This document shows positions 25,952-35,811 of a stretch of 64,000 bases of DNA, piece by piece. The stretch's first letter is position 1. Each line of letters begins with the position of its first letter. Made by a program: the position numbers and the translations under genes. Location of the stretch: positions 1 to 64,000 of the forward strand of contig CAVUIG010000009.1 in the NCBI GenBank assembly GCA_963741355.1. The letters run 5' to 3'. This DNA is from CAIWHR01 sp963741355. GTDB taxonomy: Bacteria > Pseudomonadota > Gammaproteobacteria > Burkholderiales > Casimicrobiaceae. Below the pieces are notes generated by a model. That model worked only from the letters and a program-made list of their open reading frames with translations. It ran no database searches and was not told the origin of the DNA.

Positions 25952-25980
<29 letters not shown>
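25744..25980. repeat. Duplicated rho gene tail (direct repeats)
   Basis: The 48 bases at 25933-25980, containing the last codons and stop of rho, recur with few mismatches at 25790-25837. A shorter copy of the core (GAGTCGAAGAA) lies at about 25750. In the rho direction each long copy would encode FFDSMRRG and a stop. The intervening DNA has a hairpin (CCCCGCGC against GCGCGGGG, around 25863-25882). The remaining 25497-25743 holds only the rpmE leader. No other gene seen. Confidence 0.75.
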
Positions 25981-27212
<1,232 letters not shown>

Positions 27213-27401
27213 GGTTCGCGATGGAGCGGGGTGTGACGGGCGGGATGTGGCCGGGGCGACGAAAGTGCGCCGAGGCAGTTGAAGCAGGGAAGGTGGCGCT
27301 GGGAAGTTGCCCGGTTCGACCGGGCCGCGCCGTGGGTGCTGCCGCGGCGTCGCCCCGGATCCTTCCGGGGTGCGCCGCCTTATCGATTCAGAGTATCGGG
27401 T

Positions 27402-27728
27402 TCAGAGGTTACTGTCAACAAAGGCCGTCAGCTGCGATTTCGACAGCGCGCCGACCTTTTGCGCGTGGGCCTTGCCGCCCTTGAACAGGATCAGCGTCGG
27501 GATGCCGCGAATGCCGAACTGGCTGGTCGTTCCGGGATTGGCGTCGATGTCGAGCTTCGCGACGGTCAGCTTGCCGGCGTAATCGCGGGCGACGTCTTCC
27601 AGCACCGGCGCGATCATCTTGCAGGGGCCGCACCATTCGGCCCAGTAGTCGACCAGCACCGGCGTCGCCGACTGGAGGACTTCCTTCTCGAAGGTGGCGT
27701 CCGAAACGTGTTTGATATGTTGGCTCAT
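27402..27728 (-). CDS. trxA: Thioredoxin 1
   Basis: 108-aa cytosolic disulfide reductase, complete. The active site WAEWCGPCKMIAPVLED is at residues about 29-45 and the cis-Pro loop is GIRGIPTLILFKGG. It lies upstream of rho on the same strand with a gap of about 190 bases, the normal trxA-rho order in Betaproteobacteria, so read-through into rho is likely. Confidence 0.97.
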   Translation of the reverse strand: MSQHIKHVSDATFEKEVLQSATPVLVDYWAEWCGPCKMIAPVLEDVARDYAGKLTVAKLDIDANPGTTSQFGIRGIPTLILFKGGKAHAQKVGALSKSQLTAFVDSNL

Positions 27729-27918
27729 GAAATCCTCGTGGGATGCGCTGTTTCTGGGGTGCGGTGGCGCCCCGAGGGGGCGATTGCCTTTGCATCACCG
27801 TGCCGAAGAAAATACGTTAGCCCAAGCGACCGTTGCGCGCAAGCGCGGCCGGTCTCGGCAAGGGGCAATCTGGGGCCGATTTTGCTAGAATCAACCTTTT
27901 CCGCGCCGGATCAAGAGC

Positions 27919-28242
27919 ATGACCTACGTCGTCACCGAGAGCTGCATCCGCTGCAAGTACACCGACTGCGTCGACGTCTGCCCGGTCGACTGTTTCCGCG
28001 AGGGGCCGAACTTCCTGGTGATCGACCCGGACGAGTGCATCGACTGCACGCTTTGCGTCGCCGAATGCCCCGTCGAGGCCATCTTCGCGGAGGACGACGT
28101 GCCGGCCGACCAGCAGCAATTCAAGGCGCTCAACGCCGAGCTCGCGAAGGTGTGGAAGCCGATCATCGAGCGCAAGCCCGCCCCCGACGATGCCGACGCG
28201 TGGAAGGACACGCGCGACAAGCTCAAGTACCTCGAGAAATGA
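27919..28242 (+). CDS. fdxA: Ferredoxin FdxA (7Fe type)
   Basis: 107-aa electron carrier with one 3Fe-4S and one 4Fe-4S cluster. First cluster motif ESCIRCKYTDCVDVCPVDCF, second DECIDCTLCVAECPVEAIF; the extended C-terminus (KALNAELAKVWKPIIERKP) is characteristic of the Azotobacter FdI/FdxA type. ATG 27919 follows a TAGAAT -10-like box at 27886. Electron partner not evident; two cytochrome c genes follow. Confidence 0.95.
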   Translation: MTYVVTESCIRCKYTDCVDVCPVDCFREGPNFLVIDPDECIDCTLCVAECPVEAIFAEDDVPADQQQFKALNAELAKVWKPIIERKPAPDDADAWKDTRDKLKYLEK

Positions 28243-28261
28243 GCGTCCGCGTTCGCCGCAA

Positions 28262-28290
28262 TTGACCCTCGCGGACGAAACCCCTAGAAT
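28262..28290 (+). promoter_or_regulatory. Sigma-70 promoter of the cytochrome c pair
   Basis: -35 TTGACC (28262-28267), 17-base spacer, -10 TAGAAT (28285-28290). Near-consensus, 90 bases before the first cytochrome start. Confidence 0.7.
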
Positions 28291-28379
28291 CGCGCAGTTT
28301 TTTCAGGGCCACTGGCGTCGCGCGAGCTCGCGCGATTGTTTCCGCCACCTGAAACCCCGGCCCCCGCCATGTCACGAAA

Positions 28380-28742
28380 ATGAATCCAGCGAAACTTCAC
28401 GTGCTCGTCGTCGTTGCCGCGTCCTGCCTGGCGGCGCCGGCGGGCGCGCTCGCGCAGCAGGCCGCGCCGGCGGGCAATCCGGTGGAAGGCGCCCAGAAAG
28501 TGCAGATGTGCCAGGGATGCCACGGCATTCCGGGATGGCGCACCGCGTTTCCCGAGGTCTACAGCGTCCCCAAGATCGCGGGGCAGCACGAGGCCTACCT
28601 CGACAAGGCGCTCCACGAATACAAGAATGGCGAGCGCTCGCATCCGTCGATGCGCGCGATCGCCGCGTCGCTATCGGACAAGGACATCGCCAATCTCGCC
28701 GCGTACTACGCGCAGAGCGGCCTGGGCGCCACGGTGCAATGA
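28380..28742 (+). CDS. Periplasmic monohaem cytochrome c (class I, c4/c5-like)
   Basis: 120 aa with a signal peptide (LHVLVVVAASCLAAPAGALA). One haem site CQGCHG is present, with a distal Met ligand probably in RSHPSMRAIAASLSDKDI; IANLAAYYAQ at the end is the usual class I helix. Half the size of dihaem cytochrome c4, so it resembles one c4 domain. Its stop overlaps the start of a second monohaem cytochrome (ATGATGA), so the pair are co-translated and probably work together as electron carriers to a terminal oxidase. Confidence 0.88.
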   Translation: MNPAKLHVLVVVAASCLAAPAGALAQQAAPAGNPVEGAQKVQMCQGCHGIPGWRTAFPEVYSVPKIAGQHEAYLDKALHEYKNGERSHPSMRAIAASLSDKDIANLAAYYAQSGLGATVQ

Positions 28743-29074
28743 TGAATGCCCGGATCCTGATTTCGACGATTGCGATGGCGGCCGCTTTCGCGACGACGTC
28801 GGCCAGTGCGGCCGACATCGCCGCGGGCGCGGCAAAGGCCAAGGAAGTCTGCGCCGCATGCCATGGCCAGGACGGCAACAGCGCGAACGCGGAGTACCCG
28901 CGCCTCGCCGGCCAGCACCGCGACTATCTCGCCAAGGTGCTGCGCGACTATAAATCGGGCGCGCGCAAGAATCCGATCATGGGCGGGATGACCACGGCGC
29001 TCACCAAGGAAGAGATCGACAACGTCGCGGCGTATTACAGCAGCCTGCCACCCGTCGTGACCGCGCGGTACTGA
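28739..29074 (+). CDS. Periplasmic monohaem cytochrome c (class I), second of pair
   Basis: 111 aa: signal peptide ISTIAMAAAFATTSASAAD, haem site CAACHGQDGNS, probable Met ligand in KNPIMGGMTTALTKEEI and final helix IDNVAAYYSS. The start overlaps the previous stop by four bases; ATG 28742 is the second possible start. The two proteins align with each other around both the haem and Met regions, suggesting duplication of a cytochrome domain or splitting of a c4-like dihaem protein. A terminator hairpin follows at 29096. Confidence 0.88.
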   Translation: MMNARILISTIAMAAAFATTSASAADIAAGAAKAKEVCAACHGQDGNSANAEYPRLAGQHRDYLAKVLRDYKSGARKNPIMGGMTTALTKEEIDNVAAYYSSLPPVVTARY

Positions 29075-29095
29075 ACGACACGCACGTTGAAATGG

Positions 29096-29121
29096 AGGGT
29101 GCCCGCGGGCGCCCTTTTTTT
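29096..29121 (+). terminator. Rho-independent terminator after the cytochrome pair
   Basis: Stem GGGTGCCC, GC, GGGCGCCC (one G-T pair) at 29097-29114 followed by seven T. Starts about 20 bases after the cytochrome stop. Confidence 0.9.
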
Positions 29122-29161
29122 CGGGCACCAATTCGCGCAGCCACTGACGCTGGCCGCTCAA

Positions 29162-30040
29162 TCACTTGGCGGGCGAAGGCAGCGCGGCGGACTCGCGGAA
29201 CCATTCGAGTGCTGCGCGCATCGGTCGGGGCTCGACCTCGTGCGCGCCCGTAAAATACTCCACGCGAACGTTCCTGAATCCCGCGCGCCTGAGGTCCGAG
29301 GCAACGGCCTGGTGATCGGCCGGCGAGGACACGTCGTCCAGGGTGCCGGTCTGGAGGAATACCGGTGTGCGCTTGAAGGCGGCGTTCAGCACGTCGAATT
29401 GCCTCGCGGCGTCGACCAGCGTCTCCTGGTTGATGCCGGCGAGATAGATCCCGATGACGGTGCGGCCCTGGCCCGCAAACGCTGCGGCCAGCCACCCCGA
29501 GTATTTGGCGCCGCCGGAAAACCCGGCGAAGGCAAGCGGTGCCCTGGAGCTTTCCGGCCAATGTCGCGCGAGGACGGCGAGCGCCGCCGTGTTGAGCGCG
29601 AGGCGCATCGGAACATCGTCCTGCTCGACCGCAACATTCTCCGCCGGGTCGGCGGCGACGAGCGTCCATCCGGCGGCAAGAGCCGTATCGGCATACGCGC
29701 GGAGCAGGCGGCGGCTTGACTCGCCGGAGGTCGCGCTGATGACGATGACCGGACTGCCGTGCGCCCGATCGATGTTGTTGGGTATGGCGATCGTGACAAG
29801 CGCGTGAGTGACGGGCGAGAGTTGGCCTCGTCCCGCCATTTTGCGGAGCTCGGTCGGCAATTCGACCTTGAACTCGCTCAGGTTTTCGGCAGCAACCTCC
29901 GGTGCCGCAAGCGCGGCAGACGCGAGCATCGACGCCAGCACCGCCATTGCCCGCACCGACAGGGCGATCCATCTGCGGTCAATCGCGTGACGCCCGCGGA
30001 CGCGATGGTCGGCTCGCAACCGAGTCCCGTCGCTGCACAT
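29162..30040 (-). CDS. Exported alpha/beta-hydrolase-like protein
   Basis: About 260 residues after a signal peptide (MAVLASMLASAALAAPEVAA). The hydrolase fold is inferred from the nucleophile elbow FAGFSGGAKYSG, an acid candidate in TGTLDDVSSPADHQ and a catalytic His in YFTGAHEVEPRP. The spacing fits a Ser-Asp-His triad. ATG 30040 gives a longer leader with a basic stretch; ATG 29947 gives the cleanest signal peptide. It resembles predicted esterases/depolymerases, but the substrate is unknown. The gene starts within 5 bases of the DUF1841 stop if 30040 is used, so it may end the nth operon. Confidence 0.65.
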   Translation of the reverse strand: MCSDGTRLRADHRVRGRHAIDRRWIALSVRAMAVLASMLASAALAAPEVAAENLSEFKVELPTELRKMAGRGQLSPVTHALVTIAIPNNIDRAHGSPVIVISATSGESSRRLLRAYADTALAAGWTLVAADPAENVAVEQDDVPMRLALNTAALAVLARHWPESSRAPLAFAGFSGGAKYSGWLAAAFAGQGRTVIGIYLAGINQETLVDAARQFDVLNAAFKRTPVFLQTGTLDDVSSPADHQAVASDLRRAGFRNVRVEYFTGAHEVEPRPMRAALEWFRESAALPSPAK

Positions 30041-30044
30041 GGCG

Positions 30045-30470
30045 CTAGCGCCGCTGCTCGAGGCACGCGAGGTAGATCGAAGCATCGGGCGCCGTGCGAT
30101 TGCGCTGCGCCTGCCAGATCATCTCGCCCAGGCATTCGGTGAGCGCGTGCAGCGCGGCGTGCTCGTCGCCGCGCGCGGCGCGCAGACGCTCGAAATGCGC
30201 GCGCACACCCGGCGGCTGGTCGACCGCGATCTGCTCGGCGACGGCGAGGTGCAGCGACAGGTGCAGGAACGGATTGACCGCGCCCGCCTCCGGCGGAAAG
30301 TCCTGGTCCAGATGGCGCTCGGGATCGTCGAGGACAGCGTGGTATTCGGGGTGCAGCGCGATCAGGCCCGCGGCGATTGTCTCGAGCTCCGAAAGGGGAG
30401 ATGCGGAGCGAAATTTCGCCCAGCTGTCGATAAGAAAGCGACGCGCCTCGTCGCGCGAAGGATTGAACAT
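30045..30470 (-). CDS. DUF1841 family protein
   Basis: 141-aa cytosolic protein of unknown function, complete. It starts MFNPSRDEARRFLIDSW and carries the family pattern ALHPEYHAVLDDPERHLDQD, NPFLHLSLHLAVAEQ and LTECLGEMIWQAQRN. DUF1841 genes are commonly found beside nth in Betaproteobacteria, as here, 7 bases after the nth stop. No catalytic motif known. Confidence 0.9.
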   Translation of the reverse strand: MFNPSRDEARRFLIDSWAKFRSASPLSELETIAAGLIALHPEYHAVLDDPERHLDQDFPPEAGAVNPFLHLSLHLAVAEQIAVDQPPGVRAHFERLRAARGDEHAALHALTECLGEMIWQAQRNRTAPDASIYLACLEQRR

Positions 30471-30477
30471 CGCCGCG

Positions 30478-31109
30478 TCAGAGATTCTTCCTGCGGTATT
30501 CGCACAGGTCGAGAATCGGGCATTCGCCGCATTTCGGCGAGCGCGCGACGCAGATGTAGCGACCGTGCAGGATCAGCCAGTGATGCGCGTGCTGGCGAAA
30601 CTCCTCCGGCACGAACTTGAGGAGCTTCTGCTCGACTTCCTCGGGCGATTTTCCCGGGGCGAGGCCCGTGCGATTGGCGACGCGGAAGATGTGCGTGTCG
30701 ACCGCAATTGTCGGCTGTCCGAATGCGACGTTGAGGACGACGTTGGCGGTCTTGCGGCCGACGCCCGGCAGTCTTTCGAGCGCGGCGCGGTCGGCGGGAA
30801 CACGGCCGCCGTGTTCCGCCAGCAGGATCTGCGACAGTCCGACGATGTTCTTCGCCTTGTTGCGAAAAGCCCGATCGACTGCACGTAGGGGATGAGGCCG
30901 TCGACGCCGAGCGCGACGATTGCCGCGGGCGTGTTGGCGACGGGGAAGAGCTTTTCGGTCGCCTTGTTGACGCCCTTGTCGGTCGCCTGCGCCGAGAGCA
31001 CGACCGCCACCAGCAGTTCGAATGGAGACTGGTGCGCGAGCTCGGAGGCCGGGTTCGGGTTGGCCGCGCGAAACCGCTCGAAGATCGCCCGCCGCTTCGC
31101 GGGATTCAT
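30478..31109 (-). CDS. nth: Endonuclease III (DNA glycosylase/AP lyase), one frameshift
   Basis: Base-excision repair enzyme removing oxidised pyrimidines. It begins MNPAKRRAIFERFRAANPNP at 31109, overlapping the TPR gene stop by four bases. The frame slips near 30865. The helix-hairpin-helix LPGVGRKTANVVL contains the catalytic Lys, VDTHIFRVANR has the catalytic Asp, and the four Cys of the 4Fe-4S loop are in CVARSPKCGECPILDLC near the C-terminus. Full length is about 210 aa, as usual. It follows rnfB and a TPR gene, a recurring betaproteobacterial order. Confidence 0.95.
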
Positions 31110-32083
31110 GGCTGGGCCGGCTTCGCGGCAGCGACCCCGCCGAGCGCCGCGAGGCGGGCCAGGCGAGCGGGCTCGGATTCGCGCATTCCCTCGTCGGCGT
31201 TGAGCGCCGTCCACGCCTTCGCGGCCCACGGCTTCGCCGCCGCCGCGTCGCCGCGCGCGAGCGCGATCTCGGCCAGCTCCTCGTACACGTAGCCATCCTG
31301 CTCGCCCAGCTTGTCGTATTCCGCCAGCAAGTCGCGCTGCGTCTTTTCGGCGGCGTCGAGCTCGCCCAGCGAGCGCTGCGCCCGCGCGATCATCCATTTC
31401 GCGATGCGAACGGGACCCGGCTCGCCTCGCGCGACGTATGCCGGCAGCGCCTTGCGGTAGTAGGCGAGCGCTTCCGCGTAATTTCCGCGCTCCTGATACG
31501 TGTAGCCGATGTTGTTGTAGAGCGGCCCGAGCCATCGCTTCGAGCGCGCGTCGTCCGCCTTTTCGGCCATCGCGAGCGCCTTCATGTTCCAGTCGAGCCG
31601 CTCGCCGGCCGGCGCGGCGATGCCCAGCATGTGCGCCGCGTCGATCGCGTAGAACGAGTCGCCGGCGCAATCCGCGAGCGAGAGCGCCTCGGCGAACAGC
31701 GGCACGGCACGCTCCGGCGCGCCGCCCGAATTGAAAGCCCGGCCGCGCTCGAGGAGATAGCGTACCCGCAGGTGCGCGGGCATGCCGTCGAGCTTCTTCT
31801 CGACCGCATCAAGCGTCGCGTGCGCGTCCGCGAACTTTCGCTGCAGGCCTTGCGCGCGTGCGACCTGCGTCGCCGCCTCGAGCGAGCGTGGGTCGTCCTG
31901 CGGCCATTGCGCGAGCTCGGCGCGGAAGCGCTGCTCGGAGATCGCCGGCTTTTCGTAGATCCACTGGCTGTCGAGCGTCGCGGAAAAATTCGGGTTGTCG
32001 GCGGCGTTGGCGGGCATGGGAAGGGCTGCAAGCGTGATCACGAGGGCCAGCGTTCGCGCCGGTCCGCGGGCGAACGGCTTCAT
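31106..32083 (-). CDS. Exported tetratricopeptide-repeat protein
   Basis: 325 aa with signal peptide (TLALVITLAALPMPANA) and about five TPR-like helix pairs, the clearest being YNNIGYTYQERGNYAEALAY and AQRSLGELDAAEKTQRDLLA. Expected to lie in the periplasm as a binding scaffold; partner unknown. Its start overlaps the rnfB stop and its stop overlaps the nth start (ATGA each time), so the three are one translationally coupled unit. Confidence 0.78.
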   Translation of the reverse strand: MKPFARGPARTLALVITLAALPMPANAADNPNFSATLDSQWIYEKPAISEQRFRAELAQWPQDDPRSLEAATQVARAQGLQRKFADAHATLDAVEKKLDGMPAHLRVRYLLERGRAFNSGGAPERAVPLFAEALSLADCAGDSFYAIDAAHMLGIAAPAGERLDWNMKALAMAEKADDARSKRWLGPLYNNIGYTYQERGNYAEALAYYRKALPAYVARGEPGPVRIAKWMIARAQRSLGELDAAEKTQRDLLAEYDKLGEQDGYVYEELAEIALARGDAAAAKPWAAKAWTALNADEGMRESEPARLARLAALGGVAAAKPAQP

Positions 32084-32722
32084 CGGCGTGGAGTGTTGGC
32101 GGCATCGCGCCGGGTTCGCGCGCGGGAGAGCGCGGCGTCGACCGCGGCTTTCCTGCGAATGCGTGCGGCGTCGACCACCGGTTCGACGTGTGCGGACTCA
32201 CCTTGCGGCGGTGCGTCGCGCTGCTTCGCCGTGCGCGCCGGCCGCACTTGCGTCGACCGATACCGTTCACGCGCCGCGATCGCATCCGCCGGGCTCCAGG
32301 CTGCGGCCCGCCGGGACCATCACGATGCAGTCGACCGGGCAGGGCGCGATGCAGAGCTCGCAGCCCGTGCAGAGCGACGGAAGCACCGCATGCATGCGTT
32401 TCGCGGCGCCGATGATCGCGTCGACGGGGCAGGCGTCGATGCAGAGCGTGCAGCCGATGCACCAGGCTTCGTCGATTCGGGCGACGGCAAGCGGCGCAGT
32501 CGCGCCGCACGACGGATCGAGCGCGACCACGGCGCGGCCGGTCAGCGCGGCGAGCGCGCCGATAACGGCGTCGCCGCCCGGAGGACACCGGTTGATCGCC
32601 TCGCCGCGCGCGACTGCTTCGGCATAGGGACGGCAGGCGTCGTACCCGCACCGCCGGCATTGCTGCTGCGGCAGGGCGGCGTCGATCCGGTCGGCAAGCG
32701 CGGGCGCTGGGCGTGCGGGCAT
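32080..32722 (-). CDS. rnfB: RnfB/RsxB-type electron transport iron-sulfur protein, one frameshift
   Basis: Short cytosolic variant of RnfB. The N-terminal 4Fe-4S (Fes) domain has LPQQQCRRCGYDACRPYAEA with a fourth Cys in INRCPPGG. Two ferredoxin clusters follow: WCIGCTLCIDACPVDAIIG and LCTGCELCIAPCPVDCI. The frame slips near 32300; the corrected tail is basic and ends TPRR with TGA at 32080-32082. The membrane helix of true RnfB is missing and no other rnf genes are nearby, so it is probably the stand-alone betaproteobacterial type next to nth, perhaps feeding electrons to a repair or redox partner. Confidence 0.85.
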
Positions 32723-32752
32723 GGCGATTCATTGTAGCGTCTCGACGCTGCG

Positions 32753-33464
32753 ATGCCGATCCGTTTGCTAGACTTCGAGTCGGCGCCCGCCCCACGCCGC
32801 CTCGATCTCATCTCCAGCCGTCCCTTGTCCGCTCCGGCGCCCTTGCGAGAAAACGACGACGTGCTCGCCGCAGCACTCGGGCGCGGCGCCGTCGCGCGGG
32901 TCTCGTTCGCGGTGCTGCGCGCCATTCGGCTGGAAGGTCGTAATCGCGCAGCCGGTGCCGATGAAATGCGTCGTCGTGTTCTATCCGCATACGTCCAACT
33001 GGGAATTCCCGATCGGCATCCTCGCCAAATGGGCGTCGGGCATCCCATTCGCTACGTCGGGAAGGATGCGCTGTTCCGGTGGCCGTTCGGCGGACTGTTC
33101 CGGCGCTGGGGCGGGATTCCGGTCGATCGGCGGCACAGCACCGGCTTCATCGGCCAGATGCGTGACGAATTCGAGCGTCACGAAGACTTTCGGCTCGTCT
33201 TCGCGCCCGAAGGGAACGCGAAGTCGGACCGAGCACTGGAGATCGGGGTTCTATTATCTGGCGCGCGCCGCCCGGGTGCCGGTGGGACTGGGCTTCATCG
33301 ACTATCCCACGCGCCGGATCGGCGTCGGCGCCTTCGTGGACCTCACCGGCGACCCCGTCGCGGACATGCGCACGATTGCGGCGTTCTACGCGGACAAGCA
33401 CGGCTACCGCCCGGAAAAGCAGGGGCCCGTCGCGCTGCGGGACGAGCCGGCGCCGACTCCCTGA
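32753..33464 (+). CDS. Lysophospholipid acyltransferase-like protein, frameshifted
   Basis: Membrane-associated acyltransferase of the PlsC superfamily. The catalytic HX4D-type box appears as PHTSNWEFPIG (E in place of D); substrate-binding FAPEGNAKSDRAL and GGIPVDRR follow. Frame changes near 32930, 33050 and 33240 join the pieces GWKVVIAQPVPMKCVVV, YVGKDALFRWPFGGLFRRWG and SGFYYLARAARVPVGLGFID. The start is uncertain: ATG 32753 lies in a frame that later merges. Stop at 33464. The family contains 1-acyl-glycerol-3-phosphate acyltransferases and ornithine-lipid enzymes; which applies here is unknown. Confidence 0.72.
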
Positions 33465-33533
33465 CCCGTCCGATGTAATCCGCCGCGCCACGCGCCTCGC
33501 GCGCGATTGCGGGCGTGCCGCCGACCGACGAGA

Positions 33534-34541
33534 ATGGGAGCCGGTTCATTCGACGGAATCGCCATCGCGATGGAGTCCGCCCCGACCCCGGCTGTCGCCG
33601 GCGGCCACGCCCACTCCGGGCACGCCCACGCCGACCCACGCAGCGCGTCGGCGGCGACGGCGCGCGCGCTGTGGACGGCGCTCGTCCTCACCGGGAGCTT
33701 CGCCGTCGTCGAGGCGGTGGGCGGGATGCTCGCCGGATCGCTCGCGCTCATTTCCGATGCCGGGCACATGGTCACCGACGCCGCGTCGTTCGTCGTCGCG
33801 CTCTTCGCCGCCGCGCTGGCGCAGCGGCCGCCGTCGCGGCGCGCGACCTACGGATACGCCCGCGCGGAAGTGCTCGCCGCATTCGTCAATGCGATGGCGA
33901 TGCTGGCGCTGGTCGTCTGGATCGCCGTCGAGGCCGTGCAAAGGCTGTTGGCACCCGCGCCCGTGGCGGGTCCGACGGTGATGATCGTCGCGGCGGGCGG
34001 GATGGCCATCAACATCGTCGTCGCCGTCATGCTGTCGCGCACCAGCGGCAACATCAACGCGCGCGGGGCGCTGGTCCACGTGTTCGGCGACCTCCTCGGT
34101 TCGGTGGCGGCGCTCGTCGCCGGCGCCGTGATCTTCTGGACGGGCTGGACGCCGATCGATCCGATACTGTCGATCGTCGTCGCGCTGCTCATCCTGCGCT
34201 CGACCCTGGAGCTGCTTCGCCAGTCGACCGGCGTCCTGATGGAGAGCGTGCCGGCGCACCTTTCCTACGAAGCGATCGGTGACCGGCTCGCCGCCTTGCC
34301 GGGCGTGCAGAGCGTCCACGACCTGCATGTTTGGTTCATGAGCGCGGACCGCGTCGCGCTGTCCGCGCACGTGCTGCTCGCCGACGGGCTCGCCTGGCCG
34401 GCGACGCTTGCCGCGGCGAAGCGAATGCTCGCGGGCGAATTCGGCATCCGTCACGTGACGCTGCAGCCGACGTGGCCGCTGCCGCCGCCGAACGGTCGCG
34501 TCATTCCCGTCGCCCCGGTCGAGCCGCACGGCCCTCGTTGA
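33534..34541 (+). CDS. Cation diffusion facilitator (CzcD/ZitB-type metal efflux)
   Basis: 335-aa inner-membrane metal/proton antiporter exporting Zn2+, Co2+ or Cd2+. A His-rich N-terminus (GGHAHSGHAHAD) precedes six helices. The metal site residues are seen in SDAGHMVTDAASF (helix 2, HxxxD) and LVHVFGDLLGSV (helix 5, HxxxD). The cytosolic C-terminal ferredoxin-like domain has VHDLHVWFMSADRVALSAHV. ATG 33534 chosen; MESAPTP at 33570 is possible. It is convergent with corA, separated by a solo R1 repeat end. Confidence 0.93.
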   Translation: MGAGSFDGIAIAMESAPTPAVAGGHAHSGHAHADPRSASAATARALWTALVLTGSFAVVEAVGGMLAGSLALISDAGHMVTDAASFVVALFAAALAQRPPSRRATYGYARAEVLAAFVNAMAMLALVVWIAVEAVQRLLAPAPVAGPTVMIVAAGGMAINIVVAVMLSRTSGNINARGALVHVFGDLLGSVAALVAGAVIFWTGWTPIDPILSIVVALLILRSTLELLRQSTGVLMESVPAHLSYEAIGDRLAALPGVQSVHDLHVWFMSADRVALSAHVLLADGLAWPATLAAAKRMLAGEFGIRHVTLQPTWPLPPPNGRVIPVAPVEPHGPR

Positions 34542-34574
34542 CGCGAGGACAGCGCGTGGCGCCGTCGCGGCGCC

Positions 34575-34599
34575 CAGGAACTTGTTCAGAGGTTCCCTA
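34575..34599 (-). repeat. Solo end of repeat element R1
   Basis: Reading on the minus strand, CTAGGGAACCTCTGAACAAG directly continues from the corA stop TAG. These 20 bases are identical to the left end of copy B at 40795, where TAG is the gspE stop. No partner end or internal part is present, so it is a solo terminus or a remnant. Confidence 0.8.
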
Positions 34600-35573
34600 G
34601 AGCCAGCGGATCTTCTTGAACCAGGCGTAGAGGCCGGCATCGATGCCGAGCATCAGCACCAGTGAATAGTAGTAGCCGTGAGCCCACTCGAGCTCGGGCA
34701 TCGTCTTGAAGTTCATTCCGTAGACGCCGGCGATCAGCGTCGGCACCGCGATGATGGCCGCCCAGGCGGCCAGCTTCTTCGTGACCTCGGTCTCGTTGAG
34801 GCTGATCATCCCGAGGTTGACCTGGATCGCGGTCGCCATCATTTCGCGGATGCCCTCGATCGACTCGTGGATCCGGTGCAGGTGGTCGTAGACGTCGCGA
34901 AAATACTCCTGCATGCCCGCGCAGATCTGGGGCACGCGTCCTCCGTAGAGCTTGCCCGTCGCCTCCATCATCGGATCGACCGCGTGCTTCAGCGTGATCA
35001 GCTTCTGCTTCAGTGCGTAGAGCGCTTCGATGTTCGAGCGCGCCGAATTGCGAACGAAGATCTGCTCCTCGATGCCCTCGAGCTCGCTCTCCAGCGCATC
35101 GAGCACCGGAAAATACCGGTCGACGACCGTGTCCATGAGCGCGTAGAGAACGTAGGCCGATCCGTGCCGCAGGAGATCCGGTTCGCGCTCCGTGCGCGCG
35201 CGAACTTCGGCAAAGCCCTTGGTCGTGTGCAGGCGCACGGAAAGGATGTAGTTGGGGCCGCAGAAGATCGCGACTTCGCCGATGCGGATCTCGCGCATCA
35301 TCTCCGGTCGGGATATTCGACCGTGTGCAGCACCGCGAACAGCGAGTCCTCGTACTCCTCGATCTTCGGGCGCTGATGCCCTTTCTTGGCGTCCTCGACG
35401 GCAAGCGGATGCAGGCCGAATTCCTCCGCCATGAGGTCGAGCTCCTCCGAAGTCGGCTCGAACAGCGCGACCCAGACGAAGCAGTCGTCCTGGTGCACGT
35501 ATTCGCTGATGTCCTCGACCGGGATGTCGGCGAGTTTTCGCCCATTCTTGTAGACGACGCAGTTGATGAGCAT
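34597..35573 (-). CDS. corA: CorA-family magnesium/cobalt transporter, one frameshift
   Basis: Pentameric inner-membrane Mg2+ channel. The N-terminal cytosolic domain starts MLINCVVYKNGRKLADIPVE and continues EEFGLHPLAVEDAKKGHQRP; a slip near 35310 leads into GEVAIFCGPNYILSVRLHTT. The long stalk helix is followed by two membrane helices, with the selectivity signature VYGMNFKTMPELEW between them and FKKIRWL at the end. Length about 325 aa. Stop TAG (complement of 34597-34599) is shared with the solo R1 end. Confidence 0.94.
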
Positions 35574-35811
35574 GGGGCGAATCCTCGCGATGGATGGCCC
35601 GATGATAGCCGCCGCGATTTTGCAAAGCCACGACCGCGTGCTCGGGCAGGGGCGTCACGAGCGAACGCGGCGCGCGGTGCATCGCGCCGGAGGGCGTCGA
35701 CGACGCCCGCCATTAAATGACCAATGGTCAGTTATGCCGGCAGCGCCGCGACCGGGTAACATCTGCCGCCTCGACGCCTCGCACGCGGCCCCGTCCCGCG
35801 GCTCCCCCGGC

